Positions 1-5,015 of a DNA stretch of 6,445 nt are shown here, piece after piece. Every line of letters begins with the position of its first letter. Position 1 is the stretch's first letter. Source of the DNA: Patescibacteria group bacterium. GTDB lineage: Bacteria > Patescibacteriota > Minisyncoccia > Minisyncoccales > JAHIOY01. Where the stretch lies: positions 1 to 6,445 of the forward strand of contig JAHIOY010000094.1 in the NCBI GenBank assembly GCA_018894495.1, read 5' to 3'. The notes below the pieces were generated by a model that was given only the letters and a program-made list of their open reading frames with translations, was not told where the DNA came from and did no database searches. The position numbers were made by a program, and so were the translations under genes.

Positions 1-154
1 CATCCTTTCCTTGAATTGCAATCGGAATAGCTTGCCGTTGAATTGGAGTTGGATTTTTATGGTTTAGGCGGGCCAACGCCTCTAAAAGACTTGGCGCGAT
101 GCCCAGCCCAGAAAATCCTTGGCCTATAGTTTGAGAGTTTTTTAAAAGATTCAT
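1..154 (-). CDS. DEAD-box RNA helicase, N-terminal fragment (runs off left edge)
   Basis: The first 51 codons of an ATP-dependent DEAD-box RNA helicase, the family that unwinds short RNA duplexes in ribosome assembly and mRNA turnover. The ATG is at 154-152 and translation stays open to the window edge. The visible protein holds the complete Q motif region: a conserved Phe (residue 14) in GFSGLGIAP, then NPTPIQRQAIP (34-44) with the adenine-reading Gln39, then IQGKD, which in the family lies just before the Walker A motif. The catalytic DEAD box lies outside the window. No clear Shine-Dalgarno precedes the ATG; the 30 nt upstream are AT-rich. RhlE/DeaD-like, but the subtype cannot be decided from this fragment. 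Confidence 0.9.
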   Translation of the reverse strand, partial: MNLLKNSQTIGQGFSGLGIAPSLLEALARLNHKNPTPIQRQAIPIAIQGKD

Positions 155-204
155 ATTTTTGATTTTATTATGGTGCTGTATTCTAAAGATAGTTCGAACG
201 CATT

Positions 205-233
205 TCGCCGCCTGCGACGGCGAGGAAAACCTC
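205..233. repeat. Two adjoining small GC-rich hairpins
   Basis: TCGCCG (205-210) pairs with CGGCGA (218-223) around a 7-nt loop. GAGG (222-225) pairs with CCTC (230-233) around an AAAA tetraloop. The two stems share bases 222-223, so they cannot both form completely. This is GC-rich sequence in an AT-rich region, in the style of the short palindromic intergenic repeats common in CPR genomes. Confidence 0.5.
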
Positions 234-270
234 CCGCGAAAATCCGAAAATGCGGCGGAGCCACACCGAC

Positions 271-306
271 TTGTCTCGCCGAAGTTTTAACGAAGGCGGA
301 TGACAA
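271..306. repeat. Imperfect inverted repeat TTGTC..GACAA
   Basis: TTGTC (271-275) pairs with GACAA (302-306), and CGCC (277-280) with GGCG (295-298), with small bulges at 276 and 299-301. The loop contains GAAGTTTTAACGAA. It resembles a dispersed intergenic repeat rather than a terminator: there is no T-run on either side. Confidence 0.45.
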
Positions 307-309
307 TTT

Positions 310-339
310 CCCGCCTCCGCTCTCGCGAGCTATGGCGGG
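310..339. repeat. GC-rich hairpin repeat
   Basis: CCCGCC (310-315) pairs with GGCGGG (334-339), then after a 3x3 internal loop GCTC (319-322) pairs with GAGC (327-330) around TCGC. Minus-strand transcription from the asparaginase remnant would cross it. It lacks a downstream T-tract, so I call it a repeat, not an intrinsic terminator. Confidence 0.5.
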
Positions 340-401
340 CAGGCAAGTTTTTCTTTGGCGGCAAATTCTTAATAAAATTCAAAATATATGTGGAACAAAA
401 T

Positions 402-690
402 CTATTTTATATTTTCAAACTCGCCGACTTCTTTATTTTTTCTCACATTATCCCAAGGAAAAATTTTACCACCCATTGCAATGAAAACCCCGCTAGATAA
501 AATCTGGCAAGCCACTACAGCAGTTCCCAAAAGAAAATGGCACCATCGCGCCGGTCAAAACTATTGTTTTATCAGAGATGCCTTTCCCCAATACTTGTGC
601 AGTTTCTACCATTGTATCCGTCCCATGTGTTATTAAAATTTTTTCTTCTTTTGTTGCCTTGCATTTTTCTAAAATATGGTTCGGGCCGAC
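402..690 (-). pseudogene. Asparaginase remnant (N-terminus lost, internal deletion and frameshift)
   Basis: Remains of an asparaginase-family gene spread over two frames. The first frame (about 690-523) carries EEKILITHGTDTMVETA, the family's conserved Thr-Asp motif, and KTIVLTGAMVPFSFG; it hits a TAG at 495-493. The second frame, about 530 to the TAG at 404-402, continues the same family with GTAVVACQILSSGVFIAMGG and KIFPWDNVRKNKEVGEFE, including the Lys that aligns with the catalytic lysine of bacterial asparaginases. Between FSFG and GTAV the usual segment of about nine residues (SDALFNLG-like) is absent, and the frame changes there. The N-terminal part with the GGTI nucleophile motif is missing: homology stops at the palindrome at 691-739. 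The gene may have been a short single-domain form, so the C-terminal end could be original. Asparagine hydrolysis is not possible from this copy. Confidence 0.85.
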
Positions 691-739
691 CCCAGTAGTA
701 GCCCCGCCCTTTTTCCGAAAAGGGCGGGGCACTACGGGG
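691..739. repeat. 49-bp long palindrome (CPR-type intergenic repeat)
   Basis: GCCCCGCCCTTTT (701-713) pairs perfectly with AAAAGGGCGGGGC (718-730) around a TCCG loop. The stem continues outward with AGTAGT-like against ACTAC-like arms and CCC/GGG ends, broken only by a bulged A (700) and one mismatch (694/736). The 13-bp core is very GC-rich in an AT-rich setting. It abuts the point where asparaginase homology stops. There is no T-run after it on the minus strand, so it is not a standard terminator. A small non-autonomous palindromic element is the best reading. Confidence 0.75.
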
Positions 740-771
740 CAGGTATTTTTTACAGGTTCTTTGGCAGTTTT

Positions 772-1005
772 TTATCTAACCGCTGGTTCTAAAATTTGCT
801 TTTGTAGGGGTTTGACTACTGATTTTAATACCTTTGAAGCATTTAGAATTTCAATGCCAATTACTTGGCTTTTTTCATCAAGTTCAATATTGATTCCCGG
901 AGAAATTTCAACAAATTCTTCTTCAATTCCTTTTCTTACTCCGATATAAAGCACATCGCTTTTTTGATCATAGTTTATGATTTTTTTTGAATTTAATTTT
1001 TTCAT
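772..1005 (-). CDS. DUF2283-like small protein (possible antitoxin partner)
   Basis: A 77-residue protein of the DUF2283 type. The diagnostic core is visible in order: INYDQKSDVLYIGV (10-23), then FVEISPGINIELDE (31-44), then VIGIEILNASK (48-58). Function of the family is not established; members commonly sit next to small DUF4258 or nuclease-like genes. I place the start at the ATG 1005-1003 because it overlaps the stop of the upstream gene as ATGA, the usual sign of translational coupling; an in-frame ATG at 1020 would add five residues and make an overlap of 19 nt. A regulatory or antitoxin role is inferred only from size and gene pairing. Confidence 0.8.
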   Translation of the reverse strand: MKKLNSKKIINYDQKSDVLYIGVRKGIEEEFVEISPGINIELDEKSQVIGIEILNASKVLKSVVKPLQKQILEPAVR

Positions 1006-1289
1006 AATACTTTTTGCCATCTTCCCGATTTTATCCTACTAATTTTTTGATACGTTTTCAAGGGGTGAATGGTAATTAAATTTATTTGTTCATTTGTTTC
1101 TTCATAAATTACTGCTATTTCTCTTAATTTCCCTTTAAATTTTACTTCTTTTGTGGCTACTCTTTTAAGTGTTTCTTTATCAAAATAATGTTCTTTAGAT
1201 GTCTGGTAGATTTCTCTCGGTAAATAATAAGGAATTTCTCGCAATTTTAAACGCAATATCAAATGTTGAGAATAATTAATCTCCTTCAT
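1002..1289 (-). CDS. DUF4258-like small protein (possible toxin partner)
   Basis: A basic protein of 95 residues. It opens with YSQHLILRLKLREIP (6-20), the His/Arg-rich start typical of DUF4258, continues with beta-strand-like segments (ATKEVKFKGKLREIAVIYEE, 45-64) and ends with ITIHP (72-76) and RIKSGRW (85-91). DUF4258 proteins have been likened to small RelE/BrnT-fold RNases, but no catalytic residue can be proved here. The ATG at 1289 is only 6 nt after the encoded CCA of tRNA-Arg, so the pair probably shares the tRNA transcript. A strong AAGGAG lies just after the ATG (1286-1281) rather than before it, with no good start at the right spacing downstream. It overlaps the DUF2283 gene by ATGA. 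Family assignment is moderate; the toxin role is inference. Confidence 0.65.
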   Translation of the reverse strand: MKEINYSQHLILRLKLREIPYYLPREIYQTSKEHYFDKETLKRVATKEVKFKGKLREIAVIYEETNEQINLITIHPLKTYQKISRIKSGRWQKVL

Positions 1290-1295
1290 AAAGAT

Positions 1296-1370
1296 TGGTG
1301 CCCCTGAGAGGAGTCGAACCCCTATCTAGAACTTAGAAGGTTCCTATTCTATCCGTTGAACTACAGGGGC
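1296..1370 (-). tRNA. tRNA-Arg (anticodon TCT)
   Basis: A full cloverleaf on the minus strand. The acceptor stem is GCCCCTG (1370-1364) with CAGGGGC (1306-1300), followed by discriminator A and an encoded CCA (1298-1296). The D-arm is GTTC..GAAT. The anticodon stem GGAAC/GTTCT (one G-T pair) holds loop CTTCTAA with anticodon TCT at 1337-1335, reading AGA. The T-arm is AGGGG-TTCGACT-CCTCT with a 4-nt variable loop. Encoded CCA means no tailing is needed. A good promoter lies about 32 nt upstream. Confidence 0.96.
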
Positions 1371-1401
1371 AGAGAGAAATTTGGGATTTCACCAACTTTT
1401 A

Positions 1402-1429
1402 ACTATAGCAAATTTTTTAATTTTTGCAA
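1402..1429 (-). promoter_or_regulatory. Sigma-70-type promoter for tRNA-Arg and the downstream gene pair
   Basis: On the minus strand a TTGCAA -35 box (1429-1424), a 16-nt spacer and a TATAGT -10 box (1407-1402) preceded by TGC, an extended -10. Transcription would begin near 1394, giving a leader of roughly 24 nt before the mature tRNA 5' end at 1370. It lies in the 68-bp gap after the small membrane protein gene, so the tRNA and the two small genes can be expressed apart from the pilus genes. Confidence 0.6.
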
Positions 1430-1438
1430 ATTAATAAT

Positions 1439-1789
1439 TTATCTGGGTAATCCCTCGGTTGTAGTGGCTGCAGTAGAAGTGGTTGTGTTAAAAACTGGCA
1501 GTTGAAAGGGATTTAAGTATTCTTTAAGTTCGGCTTCTTTGAGTCGTTTTTCTCTTTCTTCCCATTCCTTTAAGACATTATTGAAAACCTCTTCTTTAAA
1601 CCTCTCAGGTTTAAACTGAACCTCTGTCTTTTGCTTTTGAATTAAAATATCATAATAATAAAATAAAGAGCCGCCAAAGAGCAGGGATAAAAATAATAAA
1701 CCCAAAAAAGTTAAAAAAGCGCGCTCGCCCAAAATTCTCGGCAATTTTTTTAAGAATACTTTAATTTTATTTAATGTATAAATCCTCAT
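1439..1789 (-). CDS. Small single-pass membrane protein at the PilP position
   Basis: A 116-residue protein not assignable to a named family. It has a basic N-terminus (LNKIKVFLKKLPRILGERA, 6-24), one strong membrane segment (about 25-47, FLTFLGLLFLSLLFGGSLFYYY), a charged coiled-coil-like stretch (60-92, KEWEEREKRLKEAELKEY) and a Thr-rich tail (101-111). The layout predicts the N-terminus in the cytoplasm and the rest outside. It follows pilM-pilN-pilO where Proteobacteria encode the lipoprotein PilP, but there is no lipobox, which fits a CPR cell with no outer membrane. The ATG has no Shine-Dalgarno and overlaps the stop of an upstream mini-ORF as ATGA, so its translation may depend on coupling. 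A pilus-accessory role is inferred from position only. Confidence 0.8.
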   Translation of the reverse strand: MRIYTLNKIKVFLKKLPRILGERAFLTFLGLLFLSLLFGGSLFYYYDILIQKQKTEVQFKPERFKEEVFNNVLKEWEEREKRLKEAELKEYLNPFQLPVFNTTTSTAATTTEGLPR

Positions 1790-1821
1790 TGTTTTAATTT
1801 GTTTAAAATTAAAAAATTCAT
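1786..1821 (-). other. Mini-ORF B, 11 codons, coupled to the 116-residue gene
   Basis: ATG at 1821-1819 and TGA at 1788-1786 give MNFLILNKLKQ. Its stop overlaps the ATG of the 116-residue gene as ATGA (1789-1786), and its start overlaps the stop of mini-ORF A in the same way. Residues LNKLK at positions 6-10 match LNKIK at the same positions of the downstream protein. Whether the peptide is made is unknown; it may act only to carry ribosomes forward. Confidence 0.4.
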
Positions 1822-1850
1822 TGTTTTAATTTCGGAGAAATTAAAAAATT
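1787..1850. repeat. Two 32-bp tandem repeats, each with a hairpin and a restart codon
   Basis: Units at 1787-1818 and 1819-1850 are identical except for a central stretch (GTTTAAA against CGGAGAA). Read on the minus strand each contains a perfect 9-bp inverted repeat, TTTTAATTT/AAATTAAAA, around a 5-nt loop (CTCCG in one, TAAAC in the other), then ACAATG. The arms are conserved and the difference falls mainly in the loop, as expected for a structured element. The units fill the whole gap between pilO and the 116-residue gene. Confidence 0.85.
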
Positions 1851-1853
1851 CAT
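1818..1853 (-). other. Mini-ORF A, 11 codons, coupled to the pilO stop
   Basis: ATG at 1853-1851 overlaps the pilO TGA (1852-1850) as ATGA; TGA at 1820-1818 ends it, giving MNFLISPKLKQ. It differs from mini-ORF B only at residues 6-7 (SP against LN). No Shine-Dalgarno is seen, so any translation would be by ribosomes ending pilO. Confidence 0.4.
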
Positions 1854-2401
1854 TTTACAAATACCATTAAGGATAAATTGGCGTTAATTTCATCTGGCGG
1901 CGATTTTTTTTCATCTTCCCTCACTGCTCTTGCGGATAAATCGGAAACCTCTAACAAATAGGGGCTGTTTTTTAGTTTGTCCAAAAATCTCATAAGATTT
2001 AGAAATTTTCCGCTGCCGGAAATTTGAAATGTAATGGACGGCCAGGGGCTGCCAGAAACTTCTTTTTTCGGAGAAGGAGGAGAGATATTAATTGAAACCT
2101 CCGAATCCGCTGCCGTCTTCCTCAAGAAGTTAAGGAAATCAATAAAATTAACGGGATTCCCGAACTCAAGCAATAATTTATCAATTTTTTCCAACTCTTC
2201 TTTGTTAATTTTATATTCTCTTTCAAAGCTCTCAATGCCGGCAATTTTATTTTCCAATAAATTAAGTTCTGTTTTCTGAGAAATCAAGTCCTTAGAATTT
2301 TCAGGTATATCTTTTAGAATTTTAAAAATAAAAACAAGAAGCAGGACTAAAATAAAGAGCCCTGAAATTAAGGCAATAATTGTTTTTTTATTTTCTCCCA
2401 T
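1850..2401 (-). CDS. pilO: Type IV pilus inner-membrane protein PilO
   Basis: A 183-residue bitopic membrane protein that pairs with PilN to form the alignment complex around the pilus motor. Visible parts are a short basic cytoplasmic end (MGENKK), one membrane segment (about 7-28), a coiled-coil stretch (about 35-80, rich in KTELNLLENK and EELEKIDKLL), then a globular end with NFIDFLNFLRKTA and GKFLNLMRFLDKL, the paired helices of the PilO ferredoxin-like fold. Start chosen at ATG 2401-2399, overlapping the pilN stop by 14 nt; a TTG at 2416 in the same frame would add five residues but has no better ribosome site. Order and overlap with pilN support the call, which rests on architecture more than on sequence identity. 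Confidence 0.82.
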   Translation of the reverse strand: MGENKKTIIALISGLFILVLLLVFIFKILKDIPENSKDLISQKTELNLLENKIAGIESFEREYKINKEELEKIDKLLLEFGNPVNFIDFLNFLRKTAADSEVSINISPPSPKKEVSGSPWPSITFQISGSGKFLNLMRFLDKLKNSPYLLEVSDLSARAVREDEKKSPPDEINANLSLMVFVK

Positions 2402-2969
2402 ATTTTTCTGGAACAACTATGAAGCTCATATCAAAATTAATATCTCTGGACTGCAGCCAGATGGCGGCGGGAAAATAAATTTCCTTAAAGCCGTTTTGTT
2501 TTTCCAAATTGTTTTTAAACTCAAGCAATTTTTCAACCGTCGGAGCGAAACCCGAAAGATTTATTTTCCATATATATTTTTCTCCTTTAAGGGCGGTGGG
2601 GGGGTTGTAGTCTTTTTGAAAGGAAAAAGAATTTAAATGGACGCCCTCGGGTAAAAGTTCTGAAATCCGGCCCAGAAAATCAGTTAAGTCAAATTGATTT
2701 TGATAAAATGACTCCAGCCCCTCAACTTTTTTATTAACCAAATTTAACTTTTCTTCAATGGGTTTGACCTGAGAAAGCTCTTTATTTTTTAATTCAACAA
2801 AAATCTGCTGCCTTTCAACCGCTCCTCCAATATGAATTTTTATTGTGAATAAAATCAAAGCCAGAGCGATGAGAAAAACTCCAAAGCTCATTTCCAGAAT
2901 TAAGACCAACCTCAGATTTTCTTCCTTCCTTAATGCCTCTTTATATTTTGGCGGTAAAAGATTGAGCAT
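2388..2969 (-). CDS. pilN: Type IV pilus inner-membrane protein PilN
   Basis: A 193-residue bitopic protein. The N-terminus MLNLLPPKYK carries the NLLP motif by which PilN tails dock into a groove of PilM. A membrane segment follows (about 19-46), then a coiled-coil region (50-90, ELKNKELSQVKPIEEKLN), then DFLGRISELLPEGVHLNSFSF (97-117), the conserved start of the periplasmic-type PilN domain, and strands such as WKINLSGFAPTVEKLLEFKNN. Length is usual for the family. It lies after pilM across an AT-rich palindromic gap and overlaps pilO, so PilN and PilO are likely made together. No Shine-Dalgarno is visible before the ATG. Confidence 0.9.
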   Translation of the reverse strand: MLNLLPPKYKEALRKEENLRLVLILEMSFGVFLIALALILFTIKIHIGGAVERQQIFVELKNKELSQVKPIEEKLNLVNKKVEGLESFYQNQFDLTDFLGRISELLPEGVHLNSFSFQKDYNPPTALKGEKYIWKINLSGFAPTVEKLLEFKNNLEKQNGFKEIYFPAAIWLQSRDINFDMSFIVVPEKYGRK

Positions 2970-2981
2970 AAGCGCTTCGCT

Positions 2982-3098
2982 AAAATTAAAAGTTAAAAAC
3001 GAAAAACTAAAAATGACAACTAAAAACTAAAAATTTTAAAAAATCGTTTTAAATTTTTCATTGTCGTTTTTCATTTTTAGCTTTTAATTTTTACTTTT
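2982..3098. repeat. AT-rich imperfect palindrome between pilM and pilN
   Basis: The 121-bp gap is almost wholly a long, imperfect inverted repeat. The centre TTTAAAA (3035-3041) pairs with TTTTAAA (3047-3053) around a 5-nt loop AATCG. The outer arms share motifs such as CTAAAAATGA. On the minus strand it contains a 12-codon mini-ORF (ATG at 3074, MKNDNEKFKTIF, TAA at 3036). Its low complexity makes exact pairing uncertain. It resembles the AT-rich spacers widespread in Parcubacteria. Confidence 0.55.
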
Positions 3099-4188
3099 CT
3101 CTTACGCCCCTCATGGCTAATCCCAAGGCAGTGGTATAACTAAGAGATTTTTCATAAGGTAATTCCGGCACCTCTTTTAAGGGTTTTGGCAAGATATTTA
3201 CCCATGGATTGCCAATCTCCACCGGAATTTTGAATTCAAGCGTAAGAAAATCAGCTAAACCTTTTAAGTTGGCCCCTCCGCCGCAAAGGAAAATTTTTGT
3301 TACCCCTTTTCCATCGGGAGGCAAGTGTTCATGGCCGGTGTGGGTTTGATAGAAACTTAAATATCTTTTAATTTGTTCAATTAAATCGGTTAAAGCAGGA
3401 ATCATTGCTTCAAAGACCCTCTCTGACCATTCGTCCTTTTTTTCTCTTTTTAAGCCGTATTTTATTTTTAATTTTTCAGCTTCAGCCAAGTCCTTTTTTA
3501 AGGTTTTAGAAATGGCTTCGGTAAATTTCTGAGAAGAAACAGGAATGGTGGCAGTAAATCTTAAAGAATAACCTGAAAAAACAATAAAACTGGTTCTGCT
3601 TGCTCCGAGGTCAACCAGAAGAGTGGGAAACGGGCTTAGTTCATCTTTTACTAAAGCCCTGGCAATGCTTTGGGATTCAATCTCCAAAACTTTAAGAATG
3701 AGCCCGGCTTTTTTTATAGAATTAAGATAGCCATCAACAATTTTTTTCGGTTGGGCGGCAAGCAAAACATCTAAATGGTCTAAATGATTATAAATAGGCG
3801 GAACCATTTGAAAGTCCAAATAAACCTCTTCAATTGGCAAGGGAACATAGTTTTCAGCTTCAAATCGAACAGCTGATTTTAAATCCTCCTCATCCATTAT
3901 TGGAAGTTGAATCACCTGCAAAAATGCCTTTTCTTCCGGCAAGGAAGCGATGACATATTTTGTTTTTAGTTTTTCTCCACGAACCTTTTTTAGAGCATCT
4001 CTGATGATTTTAGCTAATGCCTCCTCATCCTTAATTTCTCCTTCAACAATTATTCCTGGCATTATCTCTGCCTCCCCAAAAGAAGCCAGTCCCAAAAATT
4101 CTCCTCTTTTCTTGAGTTTTATTATTTTCAAAGATAAATCGGAAATATCCAATCCAAATGCCTCTTGATTTAACGTTAAAAACTCCAT
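3091..4188 (-). CDS. pilM: Type IV pilus assembly ATPase-like protein PilM
   Basis: A 365-residue actin-like cytoplasmic protein that binds ATP and anchors the PilN tail, linking the pilus motor to the membrane complex. The actin-fold motifs are in order: phosphate-1 FGLDISDLSLK (11-21), the PilM signature VRFEAENYVPLPIEEVYLDF (107-126), phosphate-2 LLVDLGASRTSFIVF (190-204) and adenosine motif IFLCGGGANLKGLADFL (299-315), ending with YTTALGLAMRG. Length is typical. The ATG at 4188 lies directly against the transposon-derived repeat, with no Shine-Dalgarno; a second ATG in an identical context lies 20 nt upstream, out of frame. It is the first gene of the pilMNO run and its native upstream region has been replaced by the inserted element. 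Confidence 0.95.
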   Translation of the reverse strand: MEFLTLNQEAFGLDISDLSLKIIKLKKRGEFLGLASFGEAEIMPGIIVEGEIKDEEALAKIIRDALKKVRGEKLKTKYVIASLPEEKAFLQVIQLPIMDEEDLKSAVRFEAENYVPLPIEEVYLDFQMVPPIYNHLDHLDVLLAAQPKKIVDGYLNSIKKAGLILKVLEIESQSIARALVKDELSPFPTLLVDLGASRTSFIVFSGYSLRFTATIPVSSQKFTEAISKTLKKDLAEAEKLKIKYGLKREKKDEWSERVFEAMIPALTDLIEQIKRYLSFYQTHTGHEHLPPDGKGVTKIFLCGGGANLKGLADFLTLEFKIPVEIGNPWVNILPKPLKEVPELPYEKSLSYTTALGLAMRGVREK

Positions 4189-4218
4189 AAATTAGGGGGG
4201 TCTGCCATAAATTAGGGG
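4185..4218. repeat. Direct repeat duplicating the pilM start context
   Basis: CCATAAATTAGGGG occurs at 4185-4198 and again at 4205-4218, a period of 20 nt. The first copy contains the pilM start codon (CAT at 4186-4188). The second presents another ATG (4208-4206) that opens a 10-codon frame ending inside pilM (MADPPNLWSF). It lies at the left edge of the transposase element. Confidence 0.75.
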
Positions 4219-4255
4219 TCTGACCCCTGCTAGTTCTTTAGAGGTCTGTCCCTAA
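4214..4255. repeat. Left bipartite REP unit
   Basis: The hairpin AGGGGTC-T-GACCCCT (4214-4228) is followed by GC, a 9-nt spacer TAGTTCTTT (4231-4239) and the arm AGAGGTCTGTCCCTAA (4240-4255). The transposase stop codon (TAG, 4254-4252) lies inside this arm. The arm is an exact inverted copy of 5016-5031. Confidence 0.85.
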
Positions 4256-5010
4256 AATTTCTCCATAATTTTTTTTATCTCATTTTTCTGTTTTATCCAA
4301 CCTTCAACCCATTTTTTACAACCTTCTTTACCGCCCATTATTTTTAGCAAAAAATCACGGCTGGTAAGCGAAGGGAAATTCTTTTTTCCGATATAATCTT
4401 GGTAACTTGACCACTTGTAATTTTCTATAAATTTAATCACCTTTCCGGGGTTAGCAATTCCCAGTTTTTTCCATTTTGGTTCTATGAGAGAAATGGGATT
4501 AGTATGAATATAAACAAAAACTACTATTAATTGTTCTTCGGTTTTAATGTGGACGGCAGTAAATCTGTCTTGAAAGAAATGTCCTTTAATTTTTATACCA
4601 TATTTGTTTTTAAAATAGCTAGAGTAGCCACTCCCTAATTTCTGCATAAATTTACTAATTCCCCCTTTTCTTATCTCTCTCACTAATAAGTGAATATGAT
4701 TGGGCATAAGACAAAATACCAATATCTCCACTAACAAATCTCTTTTATCAACCATTATTAAAGATTTTTTTGGCTCAACAATCTTAATAGGAATTTCACC
4801 TCCTTCAATTTGTTGGACAATTTTTTTAAACCGAGTTCGAGCAATCCGTCGCTGACTAATAAGCACCGATCGGGCATCATTAAATTCATAAATAGAAAAA
4901 ATACCACGATAATAATCATCAATATCAATAAAAAGCGGTTCATTTCCCAATCTTCTTAAAATGAGGTGGTAAAATTCTCCTTTGATAAGTTCTCGTTTTC
5001 GACGGGGCAT
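4252..5010 (-). CDS. REP-associated tyrosine (Y1/HUH) transposase
   Basis: A 252-residue single-strand DNA transposase of the IS200-like Y1 type, RAYT branch, which cuts and joins at palindromic REP hairpins. The HUH metal-binding motif is HIH in FCLMPNHIHLLV (99-110). The catalytic Tyr is probably Y129 in KLGSGYSSYFKNKYG (124-138), followed by GHFFQDRFTAVHI (143-155) and FVYIHTNPISLIEP (165-178), all family hallmarks. A basic insertion of about 40 residues (51-90) precedes the HUH motif, as in the CPR form of the family. The frame continues upstream without stop through the repeats and into the preceding gene, but MPRRKRELIKGEFYHLILRR fits the family start, so I use ATG 5010-5008. Its 5' end and stop both touch the inverted repeat arms. 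The frame is intact and the active-site residues are present. Confidence 0.92.
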   Translation of the reverse strand: MPRRKRELIKGEFYHLILRRLGNEPLFIDIDDYYRGIFSIYEFNDARSVLISQRRIARTRFKKIVQQIEGGEIPIKIVEPKKSLIMVDKRDLLVEILVFCLMPNHIHLLVREIRKGGISKFMQKLGSGYSSYFKNKYGIKIKGHFFQDRFTAVHIKTEEQLIVVFVYIHTNPISLIEPKWKKLGIANPGKVIKFIENYKWSSYQDYIGKKNFPSLTSRDFLLKIMGGKEGCKKWVEGWIKQKNEIKKIMEKF

Positions 5011-5015
5011 AATAA

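Larger units (their letters stand above)
155..401. other. Non-coding spacer between helicase and asparaginase remnant
   Basis: A gap of about 250 bases with no supportable gene. The reading frames crossing it on the plus strand have no recognisable protein content and run through hairpin repeats. It holds three GC-rich hairpins (listed separately) in an otherwise AT-rich background. The helicase promoter must lie here or in the AT-rich 155-190 stretch, but I found no convincing -35/-10 pair; TAGAAT (minus, 185-180) is the best -10 candidate and has no matching -35. Confidence 0.6.

Noticed and set aside
170..484. A plus-strand open frame of 104 codons.
   Set aside because: It runs through GC-rich hairpins and antisense to the asparaginase remnant, and its translation has no recognisable pattern or low-to-high domain order.
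402..690. Programmed frameshift restoring a working asparaginase.
   Set aside because: Even joined, the protein lacks about nine internal residues and the whole N-terminal part with the nucleophile motif, so decay explains it better.
691..739. Intrinsic terminator for the DUF4258/DUF2283 operon.
   Set aside because: The stem is strong but no T-tract follows it on the minus strand, and its extended symmetric arms fit a repeat element better.
578..949. A plus-strand open frame of 123 codons.
   Set aside because: It is antisense to the asparaginase remnant, the palindrome and the DUF2283 gene, all of which have clear family motifs on the minus strand.
1787..1850. A two-repeat CRISPR-like array.
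   Set aside because: The units abut directly, the variable part is only the 5-7 nt centre of a hairpin, and no cas gene is near.
4185..4218. Target-site duplication made by transposition.
   Set aside because: Both copies are on the same side of the transposase and this enzyme class does not make target duplications.
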